Origin: Ulva prolifera
Taxonomy: Eukaryota; Chlorophyta; Ulvophyceae; Ulvales; Ulvaceae
Assembly (NCBI GenBank): GCA_023078555.1
Contig: CM041197.1
Coordinates: 11,133,257-11,197,256, forward strand
Length of the DNA: 64,000 bases
Direction of reading: 5' to 3'
Positions 10,512 through 22,589 of this stretch are shown in pieces. A program made the translations under genes and the position numbers. The notes beneath the pieces are model-generated. The model was not told where the DNA came from. It saw only the letters and a list, made by a program, of their open reading frames with translations, and made no database searches. The stretch's first letter is position 1. Every line of letters starts with the position of its first letter.

Positions 10512-13500
10512 TTGCGCTGCTGCAAGTCACTGCCGCTGTGTGCAGAGCAGCGTAGTGCGCCTTGCGGCACTGTTTGGTCTGTCAACCAGTATCCATATTC
10601 AAATATTCTGGAACGTTCTACATGATCAGTGTAGACTTCCATGCACTGGTGCAGAGGAGGGGGACCTGAGGCTGGTGGGGAGGGTCAACATCAACGGCTT
10701 TGCCACGGGAGCGGTCCAGGTCTTCCAAAACGGCGACTACGGTGCAGTCTGCAATGAACGCTTTGATGCGGCGGCCGCGGATGTCGCCTGCCGGCAGCTG
10801 GGCTTCAGTGGTGGCACCAACATCCCGCTGGCCATTGCCGGTGATCTGGACCCGGCGCAGCAACGAACCGTGATCGAGGTACGTGCCAGCGTAAAATGAA
10901 CACCTTCAGGCCGCAGGCTTCTGTGAGGTGTCGGAGTGGCGGTACATGTTGTGTGGCATGTTTTGGTGAGTACGCGCGTGTGCCTTGAGCATCTACATTG
11001 CTCCAGCTGTGTGAATTCAGGTACGTGTGCAGTCCAGGTATGTGTACAGTTCATGTATTTGTGCAGTCCGTGTATGCGTGCTTATGCTTGAGAAGTTGTG
11101 CTGCTTCTGAACAACGCGGTGCAGGCACGTTCTTGCTCCTGCCCAAGCCTGCCAGGCATGCCTGAGTATGCGTGTTCCTTGCTAGTGTGCATTCCAGAAG
11201 ACATTGTCCACAGGCCTGCTTTGTTGTGTTACTACAAAACATCAATCCGATTGGTTGTTCGGATGTAAGACACAAATGTGGCCAGTGGTGGTGCAGTTGG
11301 ATGTCAGTCTTCAGATGACACAACTGCGGGGATTGTGGTTCTGGGATGTGAATCATCCAAAAGCGACAGTGTCAGTGCTTGAACACTGAAAGGAGCAAAG
11401 GCCTGAAAGGGACAAAGCTCCGGGCGGCTGGGGATTTGTTCACATGAAAAACATATAAATAAGATATAAATGTGGTGTTGGCTTCTCTGGGCAGCCTGGG
11501 ATATGCAGCCCTGGATCCGGAGCTGCCAGCGTCATATGCATGGCAGCCTGCATGTGCAGTCCCTCCTCCTCCTACTCTCCCACCTGCGTGACACTTGACC
11601 AACACTGTGGATACAAAATCCCCCCGATATGTCATGGGTGTCTATGAAATTTTCTGTGAGCCAAATTCTGTATTTGCTTTGCTTGGTCTTACACACATGC
11701 ATGCATGCGATCATGCCACACCCGGCCCCTGCGCATCAGCAGCCCTGATGAACATGCCAGGTTCGAATGTGTGCTCACTGAATGACTTGATGCAATGCCA
11801 TTACACGATCATGTGCACGTGAACAGCTCATTCTGGATGGATCGGTCCGGTACCGCCGCTGTTGCTGGCCTGTGGGTTTCACTTAAATATTGGGGAATGG
11901 CTTCTTGAAAACAGATGCGTTACTTAGCACCTGCAATCAATGTGTGACAAAATTTTCAACACACGGGATGCTGCGGCCTTTAGCAGAAACTGTGTTCTTG
12001 TAGTCCAGCACAAACAAGTGCCAGCATTGAGCCGCCCCTTCCGCATGCAGGCCATCCTGGCGCCCATGGTGCTGGAGAACCTGGCGTGCACGGGCACCGA
12101 GGAGCGCCTCGTCGACTGCCCCGGCTCTCGGGAACCTCCAGACTACGGCTACAACCCCGACTATGTCTACACGTACTACGGATTCAATACCAATGGCTGT
12201 GATCCCCTCGATGAAACGTATGCATTCGTTGCCTGTGGCACTGAGACTGGTCCAGGTGCGCCACTCGATTGCTCGAGGTCCCCACGGCCGCGCTCCTCAG
12301 CAACGGCCCCATGCGGGAGGCACCCCCCGCTGCAGACATTGTCCGTCCAGTGGCCCGCATGGGCCCGGGGCTTTGGTTGCGGTTTGAGCTCGATTCTGAT
12401 TGTGTCGCAGAGCTTCGGCTCTGTCGATGGTGGCTTCAGGTGACCGGCATCTTCACGAAGATGCAGCGCTGACTTGACGATGTGCAGCTGTGGACTGACT
12501 CTACATGGCTGGCCTGCATGGTCAAAATGCAGGTGCCTAGAACATCGCGAGTGCCTAGAACATCGCGAGTGCACACAATCTGTGTGACGTGACTTGTGCA
12601 CACAATCTGTTGAGTCTTGGCAGGAGCTGGAAGGCTCTCGCCCCGGTGGCCACTATCTTGAAAGGGCACCCGGCATGTAGGGCGCGTCGTGTGGCCCCCA
12701 GTTGCTGGTCTGTCTGGATACTCCTGCATGGCGACTCAGGTTAGTCTGCATACGCAGACTATATATGTATATGTTGTCATTGTCATGCAAAGACGATTGC
12801 AACCGCACGCTCGCACTCAGACAGCCTTCTTCTATCCTGTTTGACTGAAAAAACCTGACTTCATCATGATGCTGATTGAAGCCGCTTTGTGGTGGGAGCG
12901 GGGGGCCTCGTTCCTTCAGCACCAGCATAGCATGCAAGCAGCCAAGCCTACAGCAACGGTTCCAGTTTAACATGACTATGTGCAGATACGGGCGATCTGC
13001 GGCTTACTGGAGGCCTGACGTCTGAGGACGGCAACTCGCAGTATGGGCAGCTCGAGGTCTTCAACGGCGGCGGCTGGGGCACCGTCTGTGACCGCACCGG
13101 CTCGGGCTTCGGCCGGAACAGAAACATCGCAACTTTTACCGACAATTCGGTGGATGTCGCATGCAAGCAGCTCAGGTTTGCTCAGGGCTCCAAGACTCAG
13201 CTGTCCGTGCGCTCCTGAGTCCCCTGAAACTGTCGACACAGCATGTAAGACGCTTGCAGTTGACACTAAGCCTAGATGCATGCCCAGGCACTCTTTCAGC
13301 TGGCATTCCCGCAGCGCGCCGCGGAAGACCGGCATGCTTGTGTTGCCGCTGGACTTCACACGTGGCTCACATGATGTATGTATGTGGCAATCCAGTGATA
13401 TGGCCGCTATACCACTGGACCCTTGCACGTCGCGAGATATATATTATGTACCAGTGAACATCACACCTGGCAGCATGTGGCTTGGATGCCCCTTTCGGTC

Positions 13501-15681
13501 CCGGACTTTTGAAGTTAGCAATGTCCAATTGCAATTGCATGTTGCTCTGTCATTGTGCATGTACAAATATTCAAGGCTCCATATGACGACAATCCTGCTG
13601 GCCCCGGCCGCTGATACCAGCAAGTGGCACACTGGTCAGGTGCACATACAACATGGGCAAGAAGAATTAACAACATGTCCACCTACCTCAGCGAGGCACC
13701 AGACAAACGTGCCTGGAATTGTGTTGACCCGCTCGCTTTCCTAATGCCGCACCTCCACTATATCATAAAGCATACCGTTGTTGCTCACTGTCGATGTCAA
13801 ACTCGCTGGCCCGTAATGTAGTTGTGATGAATGACCAAACGACTCTGTGAGTGCTCTGACGCTGCGATATCGATGAGTCCAGACAGCTATCCTTCATCAA
13901 GATCAGCTAGCTGACACAATTGCAGCATCAACTGCGCCATAATGCGCTAATGCCTGTGCGCTAGAGCATACCTGTCTGGGGCAGTCCAGTGGTGTAGCGG
14001 TCATATCACTGGCCATGGACTGCCACACTGTCTGACTGTACCGCACCATCAGAGTACATGTTGCGCCAGGAGATCTCAGTCCAACCTCTGTGCTGTATGC
14101 TTCATGCCTGGAAGTCTCTCATGGCACATGCGGACATGCAGCGGCCCGACCCGTCGCTGGAGGACCGGCGAGTGCCGACGTGGCTCGCTGGTGCGGACTG
14201 CAACGGCACCGAGGCGACCCTCGCCGACTGCCCGGGCGTCGCCCTGGAGAACAATACCCAGGCCTTCGGTCTCAGAAACACTCTGGTTGTGTCGTGCACC
14301 AATGACGGCGCCTCCGGTGCGGTGCTTCCTCTGTGACACCTCGCCTCGGCTGTTATTATGCCGTATCAATGACATTCTATTTTTGGCCTGAAGGCCCAGC
14401 CTGTCTCTGTTGCGACAGAACCGCCACAGGAGCACCCAGGGTAAAAATCGTCTGATCTGCGGGGCCCATCTGTCTCTGCCCGTGTGTCTGTCAAGCCTGC
14501 TCAAGTAGCAATGCTTGTCTATCCTAGACTGTGTGGCCTCGTTAGACCCGATCGTCTCGGAGCAGTGTTGCATGTTTCACACATGCTGGCGGCAGTGATG
14601 CCATGCAGACTATGCCCTTATGTGCTTGGAGAAATGAGTTCGGCAGAACAGGGCAGAACAGGCCGGCCGTCTCGCTGTGCAGGCAGGGACGGTGAGCTGC
14701 GGCTTGTGCAAGGCAGCTCGGGCCCAGGGTACGAGTACGGCTGCCTCGAGATCTTCCTGCGTGGGTTCTGGAGCACCATCTGCGACACCGACGGCTTCAC
14801 CCCAGACGCGGCACAAGTGGCCTGCAGCATCCTCGGCTACGACGGCGGCTCCTCAATCCAGTTCAGGCAGCCATACTCTGACGCTTTTCGGGCTGTGAAC
14901 CAGGTAAAACATACAGCGCCACTGTTCTGCTTTTCTATCTGCAATCTTGCGTATTTCTGTTAGGACAGTGGCACTTCTGTTGATGAACGGAGGCATGGGG
15001 ATGGCATCGTGTCCATGCTGAATGCTGCAGCGCACTGCGCTATAGAGGGTTGTGTTGGGCGTGCGATTCCTGGCTGGATCTTGCCGCAACATTCGCGATC
15101 ATGGGGATGCGTCTGCAGGTGCTGGCAGCCAGCCTGCCGGTCGGGCTGGCCTCGGTGGACTGCAACGGCACCGAGACATCCCTCCTGGACTGCACCTCCA
15201 GCCAGGATGACCTGCAGCAATGTGGCATCGATAACACCAACCTCACGGATGCCACAGTCCTGACATGCGCCAACACAGTAGACAGTGCGCTCTCCATGCT
15301 ATCAGATCGTAACCTTGGAACAGCAAAGCTTTTTTCTTGGGCTGAGATGCCTTGAGTACCACGCGCTGTACAGTGGCATGAACACAAGTAGCATGAACAC
15401 AACAACCCTTCAAGGCAGCATGATGTCTTGGCTTTTCATCCACACATCTCACATGCGCCAATTGGCGGAGTTGGGTGCAGCATTCGGTTGTCATCCTGGA
15501 GTCATAAACACTCCTGCATTGGCCGTGGTAGCACGAGCTGTCACTTCATCAAGCCGTGCCGTACCTGCTGTTCTGTTGTGCATGCACGGAGACAGATCTC
15601 GCCCTGTGTGCAATTGGCGCGGGCCTCTGGCCATCCAAATGGGCGACCTGATACCACTGGCAATGTCGTTGAGGGGTGCAG

Positions 15682-16147
15682 GCTGCAACAAGACATCGCC
15701 GATGGAGGAGGGCTCTGTGCGCCTGCGCGGCGGATTTGGCTCGCCCTGCGACCCCGTGTACACTGGATTTGTGGAGGTCTTCCATTTTGACGAATGGGGC
15801 GCCATCTGCAATGGCGACGACAGCAGGGACACGCTCGCCGCCGATGTCATCTGCCGGCAGCTCGGCTTCCCCCACGGCACCCTTGTTGACCCCCTCACAA
15901 ACATGGCTGACCGCGAGACCACGCCGAGAGATTACGGAGGAAGAGGCTTCGGAGGAGCAAGACCGGTTCTGGCTCACTCGGGTGCAGTGCCAGGGACCCG
16001 AGGAGAAGCTGCTTGATTGCAATCTTGGGGAGGGCTTCCGCACAAACAACGGCGGCTGCACAGGGGCCAGGGTCGTCCGACTAACGGTGGCGTGCCGCAC
16101 GTTCCCCGTGACTGAGGCCCTCGAGGAAGTTACCACCCCGGGAGCAG
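15682..16147 (+). pseudogene. Gene A exon 8 (SRCR domain 4) with 32-nt deletion
   Basis: The exon is 466 nt against 498 nt in genes B and C. The missing bases lie after the codons for RDYGG (about 15,940) and remove the Tyr/Glu-rich loop present as YEYSQYTP in gene B. Reading runs into a stop at 16,014-16,016. After the deletion the intact homologous sequence (EEEASEEQDRFWLTRV) continues in another frame to a normal donor. Short GAGG repeats at the junction suggest deletion by microhomology. Confidence 0.8.
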
Positions 16148-16478
16148 GTGCGAACTCCAATTCGATCGTAGGCGTGCTATTCCATGCTGCTAATGTGCTC
16201 CGGTGCTGTCATGTTGTAAGCATGCATCCCCATCTGAATTCTTGAGTCACATCTTGCCACACATTGGATTTTTTGAATGACCGTGTGGTAACCCTTGTGA
16301 TTCCATCCACCTGCTCGAAGCCAGACCAAACCAGTACCATGGGCCTGATGGCGCCAAGACGCTGTCCATATGATGGGTAGATCGAGGTATCTGACATGCC
16401 GGCATACACAGCAAAAAGTAGTGGCCCCATGGAAACATTTCTGTCACCTAGTGTATGGGTACCACATTGACTTTGCAG

Positions 16479-16854
16479 CGGAGGGTGACTTGCGTCTCGT
16501 CGATGAGGTGTCGGTGTCCAACTGGCAGATCGGCCGCCTCGAGATATTCTTTGAGGGCTCCTGGAGCCAGGTCTGCGCTCGCGATTTTGACGGTCCAGAC
16601 GCGGATGTCGCCTGCCGCCAGCTCGGCTTCGGTGCCGGCTCCGTCGGGCCAAACCGCGCCAATGGCGCGCCCGTGATGGACGACCGCGTCGTGTTCCCTG
16701 TCGTGGCGCTGACTAGTCCAGGCTGTAACGGCACCGAGGAGTCACTGCTGGGCTGCAGCACCTTCTTCGGCCTCATCTCGCGGTTCACCGACCGGGACTG
16801 TTTCGGTGTGAACGACAGGGCTGACGCTGGCATGCGTCGCCACGCCTGAAGAAG
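16479..16854 (+). pseudogene. Gene A exon 9 (SRCR domain 5) with 2-nt deletion
   Basis: Length is 376 nt against 378 nt in genes B and C. The shift is near 16,815-16,819, just after the DRDCFG motif. It replaces the conserved PGLTLACVA end, with its last cysteine, and leads to a TGA at 16,847-16,849. The acceptor and the GTGCG donor are unchanged. This is the second independent frameshift in the gene. Confidence 0.8.
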
Positions 16855-19800
16855 GTGCGCATCTTCTTCGTATCTATTTGTTGCCAAACGGGTGCGATTT
16901 GATCTCGACTTGATCAAGACGCATCAGTTGTACGCTTGCGTTGTGACCTGCTCTCAAGGAGGCAACAAATTACAACTGCTGGATTTCAGCGCGGCCCGGA
17001 ACGCTCACGGCGCATAAGTCGGCAATGGAAGTTCCTTTACTTGAATGGATGTCTGCGCGCATGGAAACCTCTGTAGCTGCCATGCTGACAACCTTCAGTT
17101 TTTCCGGGACCTGTCCGACAGAGAAAGTTTCTCAACATGATGTCGTCATGACCGCCTCCACCTGCAGGGGAGGACGGAGCTCTGCGGCTGACGGACGGCG
17201 GAGACGGCGGCGCCACCTCCGCCGGCCGCGGTATCCTCGAGATCTTCCATGCTGGCGCCTGGGGCACGTTCTGCGAGGGTGAGAGGGCCTATGACTATGG
17301 GCAGCCCCTGACCGAAGTGCGCTTCGCGAAGCTTGCGTGCAGCAGCTCTGCCCCAACTTTGACTCATCATGCATCACATGTAGCAGATGCTGCGGGTCAG
17401 CATTCGCATGAGGTGCAATTAAGGCATGCTGCAGTGTATCTATGCTGTCCGTCAGCTCTGACACCTAAAACAGCGGCGTTGGCTGCTGCTATAAAGCAGT
17501 TTTCACAGCAGCCAGATGCGTCAACATGGCATCAGGATTGCGTAGATGTGATATGATACCATATCTTCCCAATGACGCACTCTTTTGGCCGCACCTCGCA
17601 TGCCTGACATCACCTGAACAACCTCATCTGTTCCAATTTGGGGCCTCGGCCTGGCCGGACTTCGAAACCATCTAGGCAATGCGAGCGTGATGGCAGTGTT
17701 TGTTTTCTTGCAGAGTGCCGCGGCGCTCGCATGCCGGGAATTGGGCTTCGAGGACGGGGTCTTTGCGGATGTCACATCAGTCCCGGCGAACGTCACGCTG
17801 CTGCCTGCCTGGCTGGGGGGCGTGCCCTGCGTCGGCAACGAGGCGACACTGGCAGACTGTGGCCCCCTGGAGTACGGCGACACAGAGATGTGCGGCCTGA
17901 CGCAGCGCCTTGTCTGCACATCCGCCGCTGGACCTGGCTCAGGTCAGCCGCTGCTCTCTCTCACATGCCATGGCTTCCTGCTGTGCCCATGATTCCATCA
18001 TGCCTGACAACACTGCACAGCTGAGGATCGATTTCTAATAAATGACTACAACAGTGAGCCCCAACCACGGCCCATTGTCTCAACTCCAATGGCTGAAGTG
18101 CGCAGATGAATGTAAATACTGACACCGCGTTGCGGCGCAGGCCCGAGTCGCGGCGAGGCAAGGCTGACCGGCGGCAGCACCGACCCCGATGGCGCCTGGG
18201 CATACGGCCGCCTTGAGGTCTCCGATGGGGAATTCTTCAGCTCCATCCGCGACCGCAGGTTCAGCGAGCGGCTCGGCCGCCGCGGCGCGCAGGTTGCGTG
18301 CCGGTCCCTCGGCTTCTCCTCCGGCGTGCAGATCCTATCCTCCAGGCTGTCGGCGCTCCCGGGGCCGGCAGGGGAGGTGGATACGATCGGTCGCATCGCA
18401 TGCCAGGGCGACGAGGCAACGCTGGAAGACTGCGAGTTCCCCGTGGACTATGGCTCGGACTACGGCCCAAACATCGACGACGGCGCAGTGGCGGTCCTAT
18501 GCAGCAATCCCACAGGTGCAGATTGTTTACCTATGCATGTGCGGGGTGTGTATGCACGAAGAGCACAACTTTTGGTGCGTGACGGCTACGAAAGGGGGAT
18601 GCATCGTAGATCATGGACCAACTCTGACAAGATCATCTGGACATGGCCGGATGCCACGGCGGCCAAAATGGCGTAGGCGATTGATGTCCCTTTCGGTTGG
18701 ATCACAGGTGCAATAACAGACGTTGGCTTCATTAGCCTGAAGCAGTTCACATGGCTTCCATATGGTGTGCAGGATGCTCCAGCAACGACAGCTCCCCGGC
18801 CCAGGGTGATGTCCGGCTTGTAGACCTTGGTGGTATCACCGCTCAGACCGCCCCCTGCGATGCCGTCCACTTTGGCGGTGTCGAATTCTTCAACGATGGG
18901 CAGTGGGGCCGCATCTGCAATGGCCGCTTCGGAGACTCGGAGGAAGACTTCACCATCGACGCGATTGTCGTCTGCCGGCAGCTCGGCTTCCCCTTCGGCA
19001 GCCTGGTGGATGCTGATGAGACCCGAAACAGCACCGGCAACACTGTCGGGGCTGACTATGGCGACTACAACGACGTGGGGGACATCGTGTGGGCGACAGA
19101 TGTGGTGTGCACCGGCAAGGAAACGCGCCTTGACGAGTGCTTCTTCCCTGAGGACTTTGGGGATGCGCCCAGCAACAACAACTTTGGGCCACCTGTGGAG
19201 GACGGAGTGCGCAGAAGATCGTGTGGGCGCCGAGACGGGCGTGTGCTTGCGGTCGTATGCCGCCAGTTTGAGATTGAAGGTGCGCATCTATTCTACATGC
19301 GTTGTGCCATTGCGGAGGTTCACTTAGGTAAAGGCGCACTCGTGGGTGATTTCAACAGGAATCATGCATGTCTTTTTTGTTGAGGTTCTGTGGTGTGCAT
19401 ATGCTGATGTTTCTCATGAAGTGAGGAGAGCCTGTGAACACGCAACCCTCTTCTGCATCATGTTCAGCATTTGAGATGTTCAGCGTGAAGATAACTCTAG
19501 TGTTGGGATCTAGCTGGTTGTTTCTGTGCAGAGTCTGATGTAATCCGGCGCCTTTAGTGCCAGGGCGTACATAATACCGTTGTCTGGCGGGCGATCAACC
19601 ACCTGGAACGGCCCGATGCTCTAGCCCAAGGGCCGTACTAGACATCCTTGGCTCAAGCGATGAGCTCCGCAAGGGACCGGATTCGCCTTGATGAGTTTTC
19701 CTTCCTGGCTGCTGTCTTGTGGTTGTTTATGCAGCGGTGGGGTGTTGCCATCGCAAGTTGTACGTATCGATATATTGTGCGCGGCTGAAGGTAGTTGTGC

Positions 19801-20003
19801 CCTGCATTGGGCTTTGCGTGGGCAATTTGCCCCAATAAAACAGCCTGCCGCATGTGGCACATAAGGTGCGGCTGCAGTGTGGCTACATGTAGAGTTTGTT
19901 GTGGAATTTATGGTGCGGATGCATAATCGCAGTTTGGCGTAGAGATCTTCGTTGCATATGCCCACTGTGAGGTACCTTTTCTGGTAAGTTTGAGTTGCAC
20001 CGT

Positions 20004-20008
20004 TGTAA
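20004..20008 (+). terminator. Candidate TGTAA poly(A) signal of gene A
   Basis: TGTAA followed by ATTGGC lies 447 nt past the stop codon. The same TGTAA(A/C)TTGGC context recurs 504 nt after gene B and 502 nt after gene C within alignable 3' flanks. TGTAA is the usual polyadenylation signal in volvocine algae. The interval 19,558-20,003 is read as 3' untranslated region. Confidence 0.6.
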
Positions 20009-20029
20009 ATTGGCGTGCACATAGTCATA

Positions 20030-21190
20030 GCAACTGCTCTAACTAAGATATATGTTTACCGAGGCATGAGGGAGGCATGTAACATGGTGTGGCGTCTTGT
20101 TTGAGACCTTTCAAGCCTTCCGGTGAGCAGAATTATTCATCGAGCTTGTGCCCTCCCGAGCCTAGGGGCTGTCATGATTCGAATTTTGGCAAACAAGATC
20201 GTGTTCGTTGGGCACTGGATTTATTTCGCACTCCTCGCCCACCTACTGCTGTCAAGGAATTCTGGAATGTGTGGGCTCGGACAAAGCACCCGGAGCAGAA
20301 CTCTGATGACGGCCAAGTCTAAACATAAGCAGAATCATCGTCTACACAACATTCGCGAGGTGATCAAGAAACGGGCGGAAATGATGGGTGGGACTTCTCA
20401 AGTGACGAAGCGGAGTGCAGATGTTTTTGGACAAGCGCCCCCACCAGGCCATGCGTTCTGCTCCTCCTGACATTTCGGTCAGCAAGTGCATGAACGCTGA
20501 CCGTTTGCGATGTGCCTATCACCTACGATGAGGCAATCACATGGAGTTGGCTACTATCACTGCTTAGTGGCACACTGGGTAGTTGGTCACTTGCAGGCCT
20601 CCCTGATCCGGGAGGGCTTCCTATGGGCGTGTTATGCAAAACCGAGTTCATTCCCGATGTTCAGTATATTGCTATTGGGGCCTTCGACAGAAAGCTCACT
20701 GTAGAGGCAGGTAGCACCGGATGGCACAAACACACCGGCACAGCCACCGGCACGCAAAACCGCACCCGCTAGCGTTAACCCCCGCCGCTGCTCAAACTAC
20801 AAAGTATGGAAATTGATACTAACACATGAGATGTCCTACTTCTTTGCACCAGGAGCCCGTATCACAGCTGTTCACAGACTTTAGAAAAGTATGAACTAGA
20901 GCTCCTAAAGGTCATGTATGTGGACATTATGCCGCATGATTTGGTAGCCTTGCATGCATGTGGAGGTAGCTAACACTCAAGAAGTAGCGACACACCAGGC
21001 AGTTGTTGATCAGCAGGCCTCCCTCCGGCCGAGCTTCATCTAGAAGTAATGTGTTCACTGTGTGCACTTTCTGTCACAATGCATGCGCCCGCGGGCAGCA
21101 CTGTGGTGACAGGTGCACCCATGCACGATCGGTCTGCGGATCCGGTGCAGGGGTAAGCCGCCATCGAGATTGTCCCGGTATAGCGAGGGA
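20030..21190. other. Intergenic spacer, no gene recognised
   Basis: A plus-strand frame at about 20,089-20,322 has protein-like composition (contains FWNVWARTKHP) but no family that I recognise and no partner exon. It could be a remnant of a mobile element. Nothing else is supported. Confidence 0.35.
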
Positions 21191-21195
21191 GATCC

Positions 21196-21943
21196 TGTTC
21201 AAATGCAAGCGCGAGTGGAAGCGTCATACCGTAAGTTAAGTTGGGCGAAATGTTAAGTATGTGTGCGGAGTACTTAGCACATGACGCCTGGGATCTGGGA
21301 TCACACCTGCATGGTCAGTATCTGTGTCAGATACTTGAACCATGACCTTGTTCGACCTATACAGAGAGCTGGAATGTGTCTTCTCATTCGCGGGCTGGTG
21401 ACTGCCACGTGTCACCCCGTGCGTGCATTCGCATGTGCACATGCCTTGTGCGCTACGAGGCACTTTCACAACACCTCCCCCCTTCACGGGAGCGAGCGTG
21501 TGCGAGCTCATGAGGCACATGTGGAAGTTCTCTCGGAGCGCGTCGAGTGTTTGGAATGTCCTGTGGGAAGTTGTGCACACGAGAGGTCATGTTAGAGCGA
21601 TCACAGGCGTCATGTGGTGCTTACGTTATGATGGGCCCATGTGATCGTGGTTACTCATCGATACCTGTTCAAATGCAAGCGCGAGTGGAAGCGTCATACC
21701 GTAAGTTAAGTTGGGCGAAATGTTAAGTATGTGTGCGGAGTACTTAGCACATGACGCCTGGGATCTGGGATCACACCTGCATGGTCAGTATCTATGTCAG
21801 ATACTTGAACCATGACCTTGTTCGACCTATACAGAGAGCTGGAATGTGTCTTCTCATTCGCGGGCTGGTGACTGCCACGTGTCACCCCGTGCGTGCATTC
21901 GCATGTGCACATGCCTTGTGCGCTACGAGGCACTTTCACAACA
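21196..21943 (-). mobile_element. TRIM: miniature LTR retrotransposon, complete
   Basis: Two 278-bp direct repeats (21,196-21,473 and 21,666-21,943) differ at one base (21,324 against 21,794). Each begins TGTT and ends AACA, as LTRs do. The unit is flanked by the 5-bp duplication GATCC (21,191-21,195 and 21,944-21,948), a normal LTR-element target duplication. Read on the minus strand, the 192-bp interior starts beside the right-hand LTR with GGTATCGATGAG, similar to the TGGTATC start of a tRNA-primed binding site. It ends with the purine tract GAAGGGGGGAGG (complement of 21,474-21,485) directly against the left-hand LTR. No gag or pol is present, so it must be moved by proteins supplied in trans. 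Near-identical LTRs imply a young insertion. The purine tract and duplication are clear; the primer site is tentative. Confidence 0.85.
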
Positions 21944-21948
21944 GATCC

Positions 21949-22581
21949 TGCGAGGGTCTCCCGCGGTCATTTTTAGGTACACCTCCCTCAGGTCACGCCA
22001 CCCCACGTGGGTGGGCGTGTTATGCGCATATGACGACCGCCTGTAGGCGGATATGACGCCTGCCACAAGCAGTCACCGCAACTGCCCAGCCATGCACCGT
22101 GAAGACGAACGACTGCTGTCTGGCGTTCCACAACAAAGAGCTTGAAAAGCGTTCAAAGAGGCAGCGCTGCGATGCATGCATGCCTACGATGTGGGGCAGC
22201 CCGCTGCAAAACAAAGTGCCTTTCGCCAAAAGCGTGTCTCTGCGAGCTGCCTTGGCTGGCCTACAGCTGAGCAGCAACGCAAGCTTTGATTCAAAATGTT
22301 TTTTTAGCGTAGTGTGGGTGTGCTTGCTTGCCAGCACTGCAGTGTCTTCGGACGTTGGCAATAATCCACTGCAGAGACCTGCTCAGCTGTTGCGTAATAA
22401 TCAGGGCTGAACGCAAAGCAGCCAGAAATCAGCAATCAGCTGCAGTTCAGTGCCAGACGAGAAGAATAATTTAGCCAGCATTAGGGGTGTGCTGCTCAAT
22501 TTCTTACAAGCCATGTTCTATCACGCAAGGCACGCTTTTGGGAACACATTAAAAATCTGACAAGCGACACACTCACACCTA
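21949..22581. other. Spacer between TRIM and hAT element
   Basis: No recognised gene. Short hairpins such as GACCGCCTGTAGGCGGATATG lie near 22,034. Reading frames on both strands overlap one another and match no family I know. Confidence 0.35.
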
Positions 22582-22589
22582 ACACTCAT

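Larger units (their letters stand above)
9366..19557 (+). pseudogene. Gene A: secreted eight-SRCR-domain protein, frameshifted
   Basis: Fourteen coding exons are inferred: 9366-9735, 10655-10878, 12051-12255, 12986-13206, 14142-14316, 14683-14903, 15119-15284, 15682-16147, 16479-16854, 17168-17316, 17714-17942, 18141-18515, 18773-19279, 19532-19557. All junctions are GT-AG. The product would be a signal peptide (hydrophobic core near residues 12-25, cleavage near ACA/D), an Arg-Pro linker, eight SRCR domains and the tail ESDVIRRL. Damage relative to genes B and C is clear. Exon 8 is 32 nt short and exon 9 is 2 nt short, each shifting the frame. The seventh-position cysteine of domain 2 is Phe (TQAFGLRN against TQACGLRN), and the CKQLGF core of domain 2 has Arg for Gly. 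All splice sites and the last exon are preserved, so decay looks recent. Introns (0.3-1.2 kb) hold only repeats that I could identify. A sequencing error could explain one shift but hardly both. Confidence 0.8.

Noticed and set aside
12539..12612. Two 19-bp and two 14-bp direct repeats in gene A intron 3 as a mobile element
   Set aside because: They are too short and lack ends or target duplications; local tandem duplication explains them.
15285..16016. 243-codon frame as an uninterrupted gene
   Set aside because: It is read-through of intron 7 into exon 8 of gene A and ends at the stop created by the 32-nt deletion.
21196..21943. CRISPR-like array from direct repeats
   Set aside because: There are only two 278-bp repeats, with LTR ends and a target duplication. 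This is a eukaryotic window and there are no short regular repeats.
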